The notes: generated by a model from the sequence alone, not told the origin. Shown: positions 24,111 through 32,816, counted from the first letter of the stretch. The stretch: DNA of 46,099 nucleotides from CAZHAC01 sp964383855 (GCA_964383855.1 CAYLIP010000016.1:1-46099); one strand, 5' to 3'. Numbers and translations are program-made.

Positions 24111-25493
24111 TCAGCCCGCGCCGGACCGTCCGCCGTCCGCCGACGGCCCCCGCCCGCCGGGGCGAGCCGCGAGGCGGCTCAACGCCATGGCCGTCTCCAG
24201 CTGGTCCAGAGCCGCCGCCGTGTCCCCGCGCTCCTTGAGGACGAGCGCGTAGTCGCGATGGGCTTCAACCAGGGCGTCCAGGAGGTCAGTCTTCTGAAGC
24301 GTCGCGATCGCCGCCTGGAAGTGCCGATCGGCGGCGTCCGCGGCGCCGCTGAGGGCTTCGGCCCTGGCCAGCACGCTGTGGGCCTCGGCCTCGATCTCCG
24401 CTTCACCCTCACGGCTGGCGCCCTCCAGCGCCCGGATGGAAATCCGCCTGGCCGCATCCGAGTCGCCACCTCGCAGGTGGAGACCGGCGAGCGCCAGCTC
24501 GGCCTGGCGGTGGCGGCGGCCGAGACCCAGCTGCTGCGCCGAGTCGGCCGCCCGCCGGAGGTGTTGCTCGGCGCCTTCGAGGTCTTCCTGCCGGATCAGG
24601 AGGCGCCCGAGCTGCACCTCGGCGGCGCAGAGCGACGCGCGGTCAAGCTGCAGCGCGTAGAGCGCGGCGCCGCGCTGCGTGTAGGTGACGGCGCGGCCGA
24701 GTTCGCCGTGACTCCGGTACGCGGACGCCACACGAAGGTAGGTCCCGGCCACCCGTCTCGAGTCCTCGACTTCCGGGCCGCGCTCGACAGCCTCCTCGTA
24801 AAGCTGCACGGCACGCGGCCAATCATTCCACGCGACCTGCATGCGGGCGAGGTTGGCGAGAATGCGCAGCTCGGTGCGCAGGGGCACCGGGTCAAGGGCG
24901 CGGCAGCGCCGGAGGGCATCCTCCTCGAGCGAGCGGACCGAGGCGTCGTCGAGCTCGAACATGGCGCACGAGAGCCAGTCCAGGGTCTCGACAGCCATGA
25001 ACTCATCGTCGAGCGCCTCGAAGAGGGCCAGCGCCCGGCGCAGCGGCTCCAGCGCATCCTCAGGTCGATGAAGGAGGAGGAGAGCGCGGCCGAGGAAGTG
25101 GAGGACGCGCGCCTCCTCGTCCTCGGTCCTGAGGCCCGGACGCAGGGCCTCGGCGAGCGTCCTCGCCTCCTCGTACCGCTCCGACTCGCAGAGCGCCTCC
25201 AGCTCGGCGATGCGGGCTTCGCGCTCGAGGTCGTGCGCCTGCCCTCGAGCCGAAGGCTCGAGGAACCAGGCGACCGGCTTACCCGTACGCTCGGCGATCG
25301 CCTCCAGGACCGGCATCGACGGACGCGAGCGGCCGGTTTCGACGAGGTGGATGGCGGCGCGGGTCACCCGGCCCGCGGCCAGGCCGGCCAGGCTCAGCCC
25401 CGCCTCCACACGCGCCTGCTTGACCGAGCCCGGCCGGATGTCAACTCCGGGCAGGCGCCGTCGCGCTCCCCGCTCCGGCGGCCTGTTAAGCAT
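24111..25493 (-). CDS. Xre-family regulator with TPR domain
   Basis: A 460-aa protein. An N-terminal HTH of the Xre/Cro type spans about residues 18-75 (VKQARVEAGLSLAGLAAGRV, TRAAIHLVETGRSRPSMPVLEAIAERTG). The rest is an array of helical TPR-like repeats, for example RVLHFLGRALLLLHRPEDALEPLRRAL and LARMQVAWNDWPRAVQLYEEAVE. The layout resembles peptide-sensing regulators (Rgg/PlcR/NprR-like) and Streptomyces TPR regulators. A TATACT -10 ends 8 nt before ATG 25493, giving a near-leaderless mRNA. The ligand and targets are unknown; the divergent MFS gene is a candidate. Confidence 0.85.
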   Translation of the reverse strand: MLNRPPERGARRRLPGVDIRPGSVKQARVEAGLSLAGLAAGRVTRAAIHLVETGRSRPSMPVLEAIAERTGKPVAWFLEPSARGQAHDLEREARIAELEALCESERYEEARTLAEALRPGLRTEDEEARVLHFLGRALLLLHRPEDALEPLRRALALFEALDDEFMAVETLDWLSCAMFELDDASVRSLEEDALRRCRALDPVPLRTELRILANLARMQVAWNDWPRAVQLYEEAVERGPEVEDSRRVAGTYLRVASAYRSHGELGRAVTYTQRGAALYALQLDRASLCAAEVQLGRLLIRQEDLEGAEQHLRRAADSAQQLGLGRRHRQAELALAGLHLRGGDSDAARRISIRALEGASREGEAEIEAEAHSVLARAEALSGAADAADRHFQAAIATLQKTDLLDALVEAHRDYALVLKERGDTAAALDQLETAMALSRLAARPGGRGPSADGGRSGAG

Positions 25494-25794
25494 CGGTGCC
25501 GAGTATATTGCGGCGCAAGTTCGGCGCCGGCTGGGAGTTTGACCGGCCCTTCCCTCACTATCGTGGTCCTGTGTAAGCCGCAGCGCTTGACAAACGTGTA
25601 AAGTGGAGATTCCGCGGCCGGCCCGCCTGCAACGTCCGAGATCAGGCCGACATCCCAGAACCAGATGCTCCGCCGCCGGCTGCCCTGACCGGCTCGTCAA
25701 GCCGGCCGACTCTCGGCGAGTGACCCTGGCGGGTCCCCAGGTCAGATCCTGAGAAGCGAAGCCGTCCCGCCCGACTTCCCTACGCTGAGGAGCC
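25494..25794. other. 301-bp intergenic region between Xre-TPR and MFS genes
   Basis: It holds the Xre-TPR promoter at its left edge and a -10-like TACGCT (8 nt before ATG 25795) at its right. A TTGACA occurs at 25587-25592 without a matching -10 downstream. A hairpin CCGGCT-N5-AGCCGG lies near 25690. I see no coding capacity. Confidence 0.5.
25502..25507 (-). promoter_or_regulatory. -10 of Xre-TPR promoter
   Basis: TATACT on the minus strand ends 8 nt before the ATG at 25493. The -35 region (CCGGCG or similar) is weak. Confidence 0.6.
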
Positions 25795-26979
25795 ATGGTG
25801 GGCGGGCCGGAGCGCGTGGATGTCCGGCTGCTCTCCATGGGCCCGTTTGTCACCATGTTCGACCGGTTCGCGATCGCTCCGCTGCTGATCCCCATCAGCC
25901 ACGATTTCCACGCGCCCCTGGCCGTCGTCGCGATCACCGCCACCGCCTACTACTTCCTGTACGGCCTTGGCCAGCCGTTCTGGGGATTTCTGAGTGACCG
26001 GGTGGGACGGATCAGGGTGATGCGCTGGAGCCTGGCGGCGGTGGCCGCCGGCGCCGCCCTCTCCGCGCTTGCGCCCACACTGCCGGCGCTGATCGCGGCC
26101 CGGATCCTGACGGGCGTCGGCGTCTGCGCGATCATGCCGACCGCTCTCGTCTACGTCGGCGACGCGGTCCCCCTGAGCCGGCGGCAGAGCGTGATCGCCG
26201 ATGTTCAGGCCATGCTCGCCGTGGGCACCGCCCTGGGCACGCTGACCGCCGGCGTCGCCGCCCACTTCCTCACCTGGCGGCTTGCCTTCGCGGTTCCCTC
26301 AGTGGTGGCCGCGGTCCTCTTCTTTGCCTTCAAACGGCTGCCGGAGTCGCTGCCCAGGGCGCTGCCCGGCGGTCCAGCGGCGCAGCTGCGGATCGCCCTT
26401 CAGCGCCGCTGGTCGCGCTTCCTGGTGCTCTACGCGCTGCCCGAGGGCGCCGTCATCCTCGGCTTCCTCGTCTACCTGGCCCCGGCGCTCGAGGCGAGCG
26501 GATCCAATCCCGCCGTCTCCGGACTGGTGGTCGCCGCCTACGGCCTGGCCGTGCTGGCGGGAACGCAGCTGGTCAAACCCCTGGCGGCGTGGGCGCCGGC
26601 CTGGGTGCCGATCGCGGTCGGCGGAACCATGCTGTGCGTGGCGTACCTGGCGGTCGCACTCGATCAGCGCGTGCCCGGTGTCTTCGTCGCCAGCGTGCTC
26701 ATCGGGGGGTGCTATGCCTTCATGCACTCGGGTTTGCAGGCATGGGCCACTGACATCGAGCCGGCGGCCCGCGGCATCTCCACCGCTCTCTTCGTGACCT
26801 GCGCTTTCACCGGCGGCGCCATGGGTTCGGCCGCCGGCTCCCTGCTGGCCCAGGCGCACGAGTACCGGCTCCTGTTTCTGGGCGCGCTCGTCCTGAGCGT
26901 GCCGGTGGTCGCGGTCGGCACGATCGCGCGATCCCGCTATCCGGGCGCGGAGGCCCACTACGAGGCCGCCGTCTCCTAG
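25795..26979 (+). CDS. MFS transporter
   Basis: A 394-aa, 12-TM major facilitator. The N-terminal half has GQPFWGFLSDRVGRIRVMRW, the classic loop 2-3 motif (G..SDR.GRR) and a motif C-like ARILTGVGVCAIMPTALVY. It has a short N-terminal lead (VGGPERVDVRLLSMGPF) and a cytoplasmic loop near residue 200 (LPRALPGG...LQRRW). The substrate is unknown; drug or carboxylate export are both possible. It starts 301 bp from the divergent Xre-TPR regulator, which may control it. Confidence 0.9.
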   Translation: MVGGPERVDVRLLSMGPFVTMFDRFAIAPLLIPISHDFHAPLAVVAITATAYYFLYGLGQPFWGFLSDRVGRIRVMRWSLAAVAAGAALSALAPTLPALIAARILTGVGVCAIMPTALVYVGDAVPLSRRQSVIADVQAMLAVGTALGTLTAGVAAHFLTWRLAFAVPSVVAAVLFFAFKRLPESLPRALPGGPAAQLRIALQRRWSRFLVLYALPEGAVILGFLVYLAPALEASGSNPAVSGLVVAAYGLAVLAGTQLVKPLAAWAPAWVPIAVGGTMLCVAYLAVALDQRVPGVFVASVLIGGCYAFMHSGLQAWATDIEPAARGISTALFVTCAFTGGAMGSAAGSLLAQAHEYRLLFLGALVLSVPVVAVGTIARSRYPGAEAHYEAAVS

Positions 26980-26983
26980 CCAC

Positions 26984-26989
26984 TAGCAT
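26984..26989 (+). promoter_or_regulatory. -10 of leaderless SDR promoter
   Basis: TAGCAT ends 6 nt before GTG 26996, just after the MFS stop, and no SD is present. Confidence 0.5.
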
Positions 26990-26995
26990 CTACTC

Positions 26996-27742
26996 GTGGA
27001 CTTGAAGGGCGCCGGCGTGCTCGTCTCGGGAGGTGCTTCAGGCCTCGGTCTTGCCACCGCGGAGGCGATGGCGGAGCGCGGGGCGTCGGTCACACTTCTC
27101 GACCTGCCTTCCTCGGCGGGCGCCGACGAGGCCCGGCGGCTGGGCGCGAAGTTCGCTCCCGGCGATGTGACCTCGGAGGCCGACGTGTCTAGCGCGGTCG
27201 CCGGCGTCGACAACCTGCGCGTCGTCGTCAACTGCGCCGGCATCGGCAGCTCGGCACGGATCGTCGGCCGGGAGGGGCCATTTCCGCTCGACCTCTTCAA
27301 GCGGGTGATCGAGGTAAACCTGGTCGGCACGTTCAACGTCCTGCGGCTGGCGGCCCAGCGGATGGCTGAAGAGGAGCCCGCGGACGGTGAACGCGGAGTG
27401 ATCGTCAACACGGCTTCGGTGGCCGCGTTCGAGGGCCAGGTCGGGCAGGCCGCCTACTCGGCTTCCAAGGGCGGGATCGTCGCGCTCACCATCGTCGCCG
27501 CCCGTGACCTCTCGTCGCTCGGCATCCGGGTCTGCACGATCGCTCCCGGCATCATGGACACTCCGCTGCTGGGCGGCCTGAACGAGGAGTTCCGGCGCTC
27601 GCTCGCCGCCTCGGTCCCCAATCCCAAGCGGCTGGGCGAGCCGCGTGAGTACGCCGCCCTGGCCGTGCACATCGTCGACAACCGCTATCTGAACGGCGAG
27701 ACGATCCGTCTTGACGGCGCCATCAGGATGGCCCCCCGCTAG
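26996..27742 (+). CDS. SDR oxidoreductase (3-hydroxyacyl-CoA dehydrogenase type-2-like)
   Basis: A 248-aa short-chain dehydrogenase. The Rossmann motif is SGGASGLGLATA; the cofactor-specific Asp (LLDLP) suggests NAD. NCAGIG, NTASVAAFEGQVGQAAYSAS and the YSASKGG catalytic pair are present, then APGIMDTPLL. The long insert around EEEPADGERGVIVN and the GQ(V/I)GQAAY stretch match HSD17B10-type 3-hydroxyacyl-CoA dehydrogenases acting in branched-chain fatty-acid and isoleucine breakdown. The acyl-CoA role is inferred from similarity. It has its own near-leaderless promoter within 17 nt of the MFS stop. Confidence 0.87.
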   Translation: MDLKGAGVLVSGGASGLGLATAEAMAERGASVTLLDLPSSAGADEARRLGAKFAPGDVTSEADVSSAVAGVDNLRVVVNCAGIGSSARIVGREGPFPLDLFKRVIEVNLVGTFNVLRLAAQRMAEEEPADGERGVIVNTASVAAFEGQVGQAAYSASKGGIVALTIVAARDLSSLGIRVCTIAPGIMDTPLLGGLNEEFRRSLAASVPNPKRLGEPREYAALAVHIVDNRYLNGETIRLDGAIRMAPR

Positions 27743-27818
27743 ATCGGCCGAGCGGACGCCCTCCTGCCGGCGCGTTCATGAAACCCGGGCCGCCCGGCGC
27801 TGTGCCAAGATTCCGGCC

Positions 27819-28160
27819 GTGGCACAACCGCACGCGGTCGAAGCGCTGGCCGCCCGCATCCGGCCGCTGCTGGCCGGCGAGGACGGGGTGGTCGAGAAGC
27901 GGATGTTCGGCGGGGTCGCCTTCCTGATCGGGGGCAACATGTCGGTCAGCGCCGCCGGCCAGGGCGGGCTGATGCTCCGGTGCGAACCCAGGGAGACGGA
28001 GCGGTTTCTCTCCCCCCGCGTCACGAGAATGGTGATGCGCGGCCGGGAGATGGACGGGTGGCTGAGGGTCGACCCGGCGGAGATCGAGCGGCCGGAATCG
28101 CTGGAGCGCTGGGTCCGGGTCGGGGTGGATTACGCGAGAACGCTGCCCGCCAAAGACTGA
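27819..28160 (+). CDS. TfoX N-terminal-domain protein
   Basis: A 113-aa protein. VVEKRMFGGVAFLIGGNMSVSAA (split by the domain) and DGWLRVDPAEI match the TfoX N-terminal domain, found alone in many bacteria and used for competence regulation only in some proteobacteria. GTG 27819 has CAAGAT 7 nt upstream. The role here is unknown. Its last 31 nt overlap the convergent K+ channel gene. Confidence 0.85.
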   Translation: MAQPHAVEALAARIRPLLAGEDGVVEKRMFGGVAFLIGGNMSVSAAGQGGLMLRCEPRETERFLSPRVTRMVMRGREMDGWLRVDPAEIERPESLERWVRVGVDYARTLPAKD

Positions 28161-28732
28161 GGGATGCCGCGGATTGGCCCGGCGCGGAGGTGAGCGGCGG
28201 CTGCGTCGAGCGTGACGACCTGGATTTCCCGGCGCTGGAAGCTGGCGAAGAGCGAGAACAGCATCGATATCACGAGCGCCACCGTGCCCAGGCCGGTGCC
28301 CGCCTCGGCGACCACGACCGAGCGGGCGCCGGTGCCCACGGGCACGATGTCGCCATAGCCGATGGTCAGGAGCGAGACTGCCGACAGGTAGAAGGCCGCG
28401 CCCGGCGTCGCCGGCTGCGGCCGGATCTGCTCGCGGAGCGCCCAGAGCATCACCCCATAGCCGGCGGCGAGCGCGGCCACCCAGACGATCAGCAGCCCGA
28501 TGATCACGAGCGGGGCGAAGCTGCCGAGCATCCCCTCCCGGCGGTCGGCGGAGCGCCGGAAGCCGATGGCGCGCCAGACCGGCCATGAGAACCGCAGCAC
28601 CAGGTTGCTGATCCGCCAGGAGCCAGGCGCCGGCCGCGGCACCACCACCGAGAGCAGCAGGTCGTAGGCGACCGCGGCCACGATCGCGATTCCGACCGCC
28701 AGCAGGAGGCCGCGCTCGACCTGGTCGACCAT
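28130..28732 (-). CDS. Two-TM-type potassium channel
   Basis: A 200-aa membrane protein. The selectivity filter is TIGYGD (about residue 121-126) preceded by a pore helix (FYLSAVSLL). There are TM segments at about 8-28 and 74-95 before the filter and one at about 142-165 after it, so it has three predicted TM segments. The cytoplasmic tail is short with no RCK/TrkA-N domain, unlike many bacterial channels. ATG 28732 is used. It should form a K+-selective pore in the inner membrane. Confidence 0.88.
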   Translation of the reverse strand: MVDQVERGLLLAVGIAIVAAVAYDLLLSVVVPRPAPGSWRISNLVLRFSWPVWRAIGFRRSADRREGMLGSFAPLVIIGLLIVWVAALAAGYGVMLWALREQIRPQPATPGAAFYLSAVSLLTIGYGDIVPVGTGARSVVVAEAGTGLGTVALVISMLFSLFASFQRREIQVVTLDAAAAHLRAGPIRGIPQSLAGSVLA

Positions 28733-28875
28733 CGCTCGCAGTATGCGGACGCGCGGAGCGGATCGGCATCCCGGACGTTTTGTCGGCGCCGGGCGCGAAT
28801 CGTCGCTGAGCCGTCGGGAACCGCTGGCGTTTTGCGGGGTGGACGCAGTCCGCCATCCCTACCGTCCACGCGGCC

Positions 28876-29811
28876 ATGGGATTCATCGCGTTCATGCTCG
28901 CCGGCATCCTCGGTTTCGCCAGCGCGGCCCAACCACCGCCGGCGGCGCCCTTCGTCTCCGTTGAACCAGGGATGGAGGTCTTTCCCCTCGATTTTCCGGA
29001 CCCCATGGTGATCCGGTCCGCCGGCGGCTACTACGCGTACGGAACCCAGGCGCCCTGGGAGCGGGCGGGCGTCTTCCCGATCCTGCATTCGGCCGACCTT
29101 CACCGCTGGACCTACGTCGCCGACGCGCTGCCCGGCCGCCCGGATTGGGCGGTGGGCGACATGTGGGCGCCCGACGTGGTCGAGCGGTCGGGAACCTTCT
29201 ACCTCTACTACTCGGCGGCTCCCGACCTCGACTACGGCGACCACTGCCTGGGGGTCGCCACCTCGAACAGCCCGGACGGTCCGTTCAGCGACCGGGGGCC
29301 GATCGCTTGCGGTGACGGCGCCGGGCACGGCTACATCGATCCCGCGGTGGTGCTCGAGGGCTCGGCCGGCTACCTCTACTTCTCGGTTGACGTGCCCGTC
29401 CACTCGATCTCGGTAATCCCTCTGACGGACGACCTGCTGGCCGCGGCGGGACCGCGTATCGACCTCTTCGGGGTCAGCCAGTCATGGGAGCAGGGCGCCG
29501 CCTACACCACGGTCGAGGGCCCTTTTGTGATCCGGGACCGGGGCCTCTACTACCTCTTCTATTCGGGCAACGACTGGCAGCACGACTACGCGATGGGCTA
29601 TGCGACCTCGACTTCGCCGACCGGGCCGTTCGTCAAGTCGGCCGGCAACCCGGTGGTCAGTGGCGGGCCCGATCAGGGGCCGGGAGGCGGGTCCCTGTTC
29701 CAGGCCGGCGGCCGGTGGATGCTGGCCTATCACGCCTGGACGGGCGCCGGCCGGACGCTCCACCTGGCGTCGCTGTGCATCGACGGCGGCGCGGTCAGGA
29801 TGCACTGCTGA
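28876..29811 (+). CDS. Secreted GH43-family glycosidase-like protein
   Basis: A 311-aa protein with an N-terminal signal peptide (MGFIAFMLAGILGFASAA). The GH43 five-bladed propeller is indicated by DFPDPMVIR (general base Asp), DMWAPDVVE, GYIDPAVVLE (pKa-modulating Asp) and VEGPFVIRD (acid Glu). GH43 members are arabinofuranosidases and xylosidases. No carbohydrate-binding module is attached. It should act outside the cell on plant-derived oligosaccharides. A TACCGT hexamer lies 10 nt upstream of ATG 28876 as a possible -10. Confidence 0.87.
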   Translation: MGFIAFMLAGILGFASAAQPPPAAPFVSVEPGMEVFPLDFPDPMVIRSAGGYYAYGTQAPWERAGVFPILHSADLHRWTYVADALPGRPDWAVGDMWAPDVVERSGTFYLYYSAAPDLDYGDHCLGVATSNSPDGPFSDRGPIACGDGAGHGYIDPAVVLEGSAGYLYFSVDVPVHSISVIPLTDDLLAAAGPRIDLFGVSQSWEQGAAYTTVEGPFVIRDRGLYYLFYSGNDWQHDYAMGYATSTSPTGPFVKSAGNPVVSGGPDQGPGGGSLFQAGGRWMLAYHAWTGAGRTLHLASLCIDGGAVRMHC

Positions 29812-29819
29812 AAAGTGGA

Positions 29820-29848
29820 CGGCCCGGCCAGCAGGGCTGACCGGGCCG
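29820..29848. terminator. Hairpin terminator of the isocitrate lyase operon
   Basis: CGGCCCGG pairs with CCGGGCCG, with an inner CAGC/GCTG pair around a 3-nt loop. On the minus strand it is followed by TTTT, so it should terminate isocitrate lyase transcription; on the plus strand it follows the GH43 stop. Confidence 0.6.
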
Positions 29849-29876
29849 CCTGACGGAGGGTTGCCAGCTGAGGGCG

Positions 29877-31007
29877 CTAGACGACCGCCTCCTCGGAGAT
29901 TCCGAGATCGACGCCCTTGCCGAACCGGTTTGCCATGCCCAGGTACTCGCCCATGGTGTGGTGGTAGGGCACGCCGGTGAAGTTGTGGTGGCTCCTGGTG
30001 GGAACCGGGAAGTCGGCCGCGTACTCGCGCTGCTGCAGCTTGATGTATCCATGCTGCTTCGACTTCTTCAGGTCCTCGAGCATCTCGCTCATCCCGTAGC
30101 CCATGGCGTGCTGGGCGGCCAGGGTGATGAAGATGAACTTGACGCCCATCTGCGAGAGGTCGTCCCAGGTCATCGGGTCCTTCTCGTTCATCCACTTGAA
30201 GGAGGACGAGTAGTTGAAGGCGAAGCGAGCGTCCGGGAAGCGCTTGCGCACCTCCTCGTGGAAGGTCTCGGTCATCCCCCGTTCCGCGGTCGGGAACTCG
30301 CACCAGATGAGATCGGGGACGCCGCTGTCCAGGTAGCGGCAGGCGCGGTCGACCGCAAGGTCCATGCCCCGCAGCGACTCGGGCGCCTCGGTCGCGGAAA
30401 CGCCGTCCGTGCGCGAGATGATGATGAAGTCCTCGTGCCCGAGGTCGTCGGCGACCGCCCGCATCATCTTCAGCTTGGCGACGTACTCGTCGGCTGAGAT
30501 CAGCGCCTTGCCGGCGATGTGGCCGCACCGCTTGGGCATGACCTGGTCCTCGATGTGCGCCGCCGCAATGCCGGCGTTGACGTAGAGCTCGGTCGTCCGC
30601 ATCACGTTGAAGACGTTGCCGTATCCGACGTCCATGTCGGCGACCACGGGCGGGATGTGCAGGTGCACCGGCGGGACCTGGTGGTCGGGGTCGCCCAGAG
30701 CCATCGTCAGCTGGAACTTGCGCAGGGCGGAGACGATGCGGCGGCCGCCGTCGGCGATCTCGACGCTGGAGTAGATGTCCATGTCGGTGGTGCCGAGGTG
30801 GCCGATGGCGAAGGAGTAGCCGCTGAAGTAGACGGCGTCAAAGCCGTGGTACATGACCAGCTCGGCGCCGTGGGGATCGAAGACGCCGGGACCGAACACG
30901 TACGGCTTGTCCTCCATCATCTGGCGCAGCCGGGTGCTCTGGTTCTCCCAGCGGGTGACGGGAACCTTGTAACCAGGGGGCAGAAGGGGTGTGGGCCTGA
31001 GATCCAT
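29877..31007 (-). CDS. aceA: Isocitrate lyase
   Basis: A 376-aa TIM-barrel enzyme of the ICL/PEP-mutase superfamily. Metal-binding Asp residues occur in DMDVGYG (near 124-126) and HIEDQ, the catalytic motif reads KRCGH at 159-163 (KKCGH in most isocitrate lyases), and the NYSSSFKW segment matches the substrate-binding N(C/Y)SPSFNW. It should cleave isocitrate to succinate and glyoxylate. It is shorter than the E. coli enzyme. Other superfamily members (methylisocitrate lyase) are possible but the KxCGH and NYS motifs favour isocitrate lyase. SD GGAGG precedes ATG 31007 and overlaps the end of a 33-codon ORF, so expression may be coupled to it. Confidence 0.85.
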   Translation of the reverse strand: MDLRPTPLLPPGYKVPVTRWENQSTRLRQMMEDKPYVFGPGVFDPHGAELVMYHGFDAVYFSGYSFAIGHLGTTDMDIYSSVEIADGGRRIVSALRKFQLTMALGDPDHQVPPVHLHIPPVVADMDVGYGNVFNVMRTTELYVNAGIAAAHIEDQVMPKRCGHIAGKALISADEYVAKLKMMRAVADDLGHEDFIIISRTDGVSATEAPESLRGMDLAVDRACRYLDSGVPDLIWCEFPTAERGMTETFHEEVRKRFPDARFAFNYSSSFKWMNEKDPMTWDDLSQMGVKFIFITLAAQHAMGYGMSEMLEDLKKSKQHGYIKLQQREYAADFPVPTRSHHNFTGVPYHHTMGEYLGMANRFGKGVDLGISEEAVV

Positions 31008-31018
31008 GTTCGCCTCCG

Positions 31019-31120
31019 TCAGTCGTTGTCGTGGTCGATCTGGCAGGGTTCCGGGCAGGTGCACTCACCGTGCTCGGGATCGACCGCCCTGACGCCCGTG
31101 AATCGGGCGTTGCTATCCAT
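31019..31120 (-). CDS. 33-aa Cys-containing upstream ORF before isocitrate lyase
   Basis: The peptide is MDSNARFTGVRAVDPEHGEC followed by TCPEPCQIDHDND, with Cys at 20, 22 and 26. It ends 11 nt before the isocitrate lyase ATG, and the SD of that gene lies directly after its TGA. A TAGCTT hexamer lies exactly 7 nt before ATG 31120, a leaderless start. It may be a leader peptide for attenuation or a metal-binding microprotein. Its reality rests on the start signal, the close junction and the cysteine pattern. I do not recognise a family. Confidence 0.5.
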   Translation of the reverse strand: MDSNARFTGVRAVDPEHGECTCPEPCQIDHDND

Positions 31121-31194
31121 GAGCTCCAAGCTATCAAAGATCCTGATGGATCTCCGATCGTTTTATCCGATCGCCTCCATTTACAGCCTCGATA

Positions 31195-32088
31195 TCACGA
31201 GTCTTGTGCGGCCGCCGACAGGAGTGCCAGGAAGGCGGCCACCAGCCCCTCCGGCTCGCCCGCGTCGCGCCGGCGCATGGCGACCAGGCTGCGGCGCATG
31301 GCGGGCGCGTCGCTCACCGGCACCTGGCCCAGCCGACCCGACCGGACCTCGTCGATGACGGCGCTGCCGGGGAGCAGCGCCACCCCCAGCCCCCGCTCGA
31401 CCATCTTCTTGGCGGCGTCGATGTTGTCGAGCTCCATCAGCCCGCGCATGTTCACGCCGGCCGCGTAGAAGGCGGCGTGCGTGATCTCGTAGTAGCTGGA
31501 GTTGCGGTCGAACATGATCAGCTGCTGCTCGCCGACCTCGGCCATGGTCACGGCGGGGCGCTCGGTGAATGCGTGGTCGGCCGCGACCACCAGCACCAGC
31601 TCTTCCTCCAGGAAGGCGATCAGCTCGACGTCGGGATGGCGCAGGGCCCGCCCCAACCCGAGCTGGACCTCCTCGCGCAGCACCATCTGCTGCACCTCCT
31701 CAGAGTGGCCGGTCCGGACGGCGACCTCGACGCCCGGATGGCGGCCGACAAAGGCCTCGAGCACGGAAGGCAGCACGTAGGTGCTGACGGCGGGCGCGGC
31801 CGCGATCAGGAGCTGGCCGGTGAGGCCCCGCGCCGCCTCCTCGATCGCCCGCCGGCCATCGCGCAGCGCCCGCACCGCCCGCTCAGCGTGGGGCAGAAAG
31901 GCGCGTCCGCCCTCGGTCAGACGCATCCCGTGCCGGGTGCGCACGAAAAGGCGCGTGCCGATCTCGCGCTCCAGCGAGTGGAGGCGCGCGGTGAGGGTCG
32001 GTTGGGTGACGTAGAGCGCCGCGGCCGCCCGGCTGACGCTGCCCAGCCGAGCCACCTCGATGAACCCCTCCACGTGGACCAGCAGCAA
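31195..32088 (-). CDS. LysR-family transcriptional regulator
   Basis: A 297-aa regulator. The N-terminal HTH is clear: FIEVARLGSVSRAAAALYVTQPTLTARLHSLEREIGTRLFVRT. A LysR substrate-binding domain follows (from about residue 90, GQLLIAAAPAVSTYVLPSVLEAF to LVAMRRRDA). The start at 32088 is TTG; GTG codons within the first ten residues are alternatives. It lies 74 nt upstream of the small Cys ORF and isocitrate lyase on the same strand. LysR proteins often control neighbours, and control of isocitrate lyase is a reasonable guess. The inducer is unknown. Confidence 0.9.
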   Translation of the reverse strand: MLLVHVEGFIEVARLGSVSRAAAALYVTQPTLTARLHSLEREIGTRLFVRTRHGMRLTEGGRAFLPHAERAVRALRDGRRAIEEAARGLTGQLLIAAAPAVSTYVLPSVLEAFVGRHPGVEVAVRTGHSEEVQQMVLREEVQLGLGRALRHPDVELIAFLEEELVLVVAADHAFTERPAVTMAEVGEQQLIMFDRNSSYYEITHAAFYAAGVNMRGLMELDNIDAAKKMVERGLGVALLPGSAVIDEVRSGRLGQVPVSDAPAMRRSLVAMRRRDAGEPEGLVAAFLALLSAAAQDS

Positions 32089-32171
32089 GTGGCGCGTCCC
32101 CCCAGTTACGCGAGCTGTCTATAGGTTAGCGCGGGTGGGAGTGCCAGCCTCTATGGCCGCTCGGACTGCCC

Positions 32172-32177
32172 TATGCT
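32172..32177 (+). promoter_or_regulatory. -10 of leaderless promoter
   Basis: TATGCT ends 6 nt before ATG 32184 with no SD. Confidence 0.5.
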
Positions 32178-32183
32178 GGCTGG

Positions 32184-32777
32184 ATGATCCGGCTCCGCCG
32201 GCTGGTGATCGTGGGCGCGCTCGCATTGCCCCTCTCCCAGGTCGGCCATGCGCTGGCCTCAGCGCTGCGCGGGGCGGGGGCGGTACAGCCGGGCGCCGCC
32301 CACTCCTACTTCGCTTCCGACCTGGCCGCCAGCTCGGCAGCGCTGCTGGCGGTGGCGGCGGCGGCAGCCGCCGTGCTGGTCGCGGCACGTGCCGCGCGGG
32401 GCGGCCCGCTGCCCAGGGCCAGACGCAACGCCTGGCCGGTGCTCTGGACGTTCCTGGCGCTGGCGGGCCTTCAGCTCGAGCTCTACCTGCTCCAGGAGCT
32501 GCTCGAGGGTTCGACCACCATCGACGTCGCCTGGCGTGGCTTGATCGGCCAGCTGCCGGTAGCGGCGATCGCGGCGCTGGTCATTCAGGGGTTGTCGACC
32601 CGCCTCGGCCCGGCCGGACGCGAGCTGAGCCGCCGGCTCGCCGTGGGCCTGACCCGGCTCGAGCCCGCCTCCATTTCGACCCCGACCTGCAGCGCCTGGC
32701 CGCTGACCTCCACCTGGCTTCCGGCGCCGACGCCGCGCGGCCCTCCTGGCTTCCTCCACCTCAGCCCCGGCAGCTGA
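32184..32777 (+). CDS. Predicted four-TM membrane protein
   Basis: A 197-aa protein with hydrophobic segments near 7-27, 45-68, 85-105 and 122-140. The remainder is a Pro/Ser/Leu-rich cytoplasmic or periplasmic tail (about 150-197) with no recognised domain; the tail's composition (STPTCSAWPLTSTWLPAPTP) is unlike typical folded sequence. It precedes the cupredoxin-like and seven-plus-TM genes by 39 nt and is probably part of the same membrane module. Confidence 0.62.
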   Translation: MIRLRRLVIVGALALPLSQVGHALASALRGAGAVQPGAAHSYFASDLAASSAALLAVAAAAAAVLVAARAARGGPLPRARRNAWPVLWTFLALAGLQLELYLLQELLEGSTTIDVAWRGLIGQLPVAAIAALVIQGLSTRLGPAGRELSRRLAVGLTRLEPASISTPTCSAWPLTSTWLPAPTPRGPPGFLHLSPGS

Positions 32778-32816
32778 AATAAGGGCGCGCTCACGCGCGT
32801 CCAGATGGAGGAATAC

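Noticed and set aside
25587..25592. TTGACA as -35 of the MFS gene
   Set aside because: No -10-like hexamer lies 16-18 nt downstream, and it is about 200 nt from the start codon.
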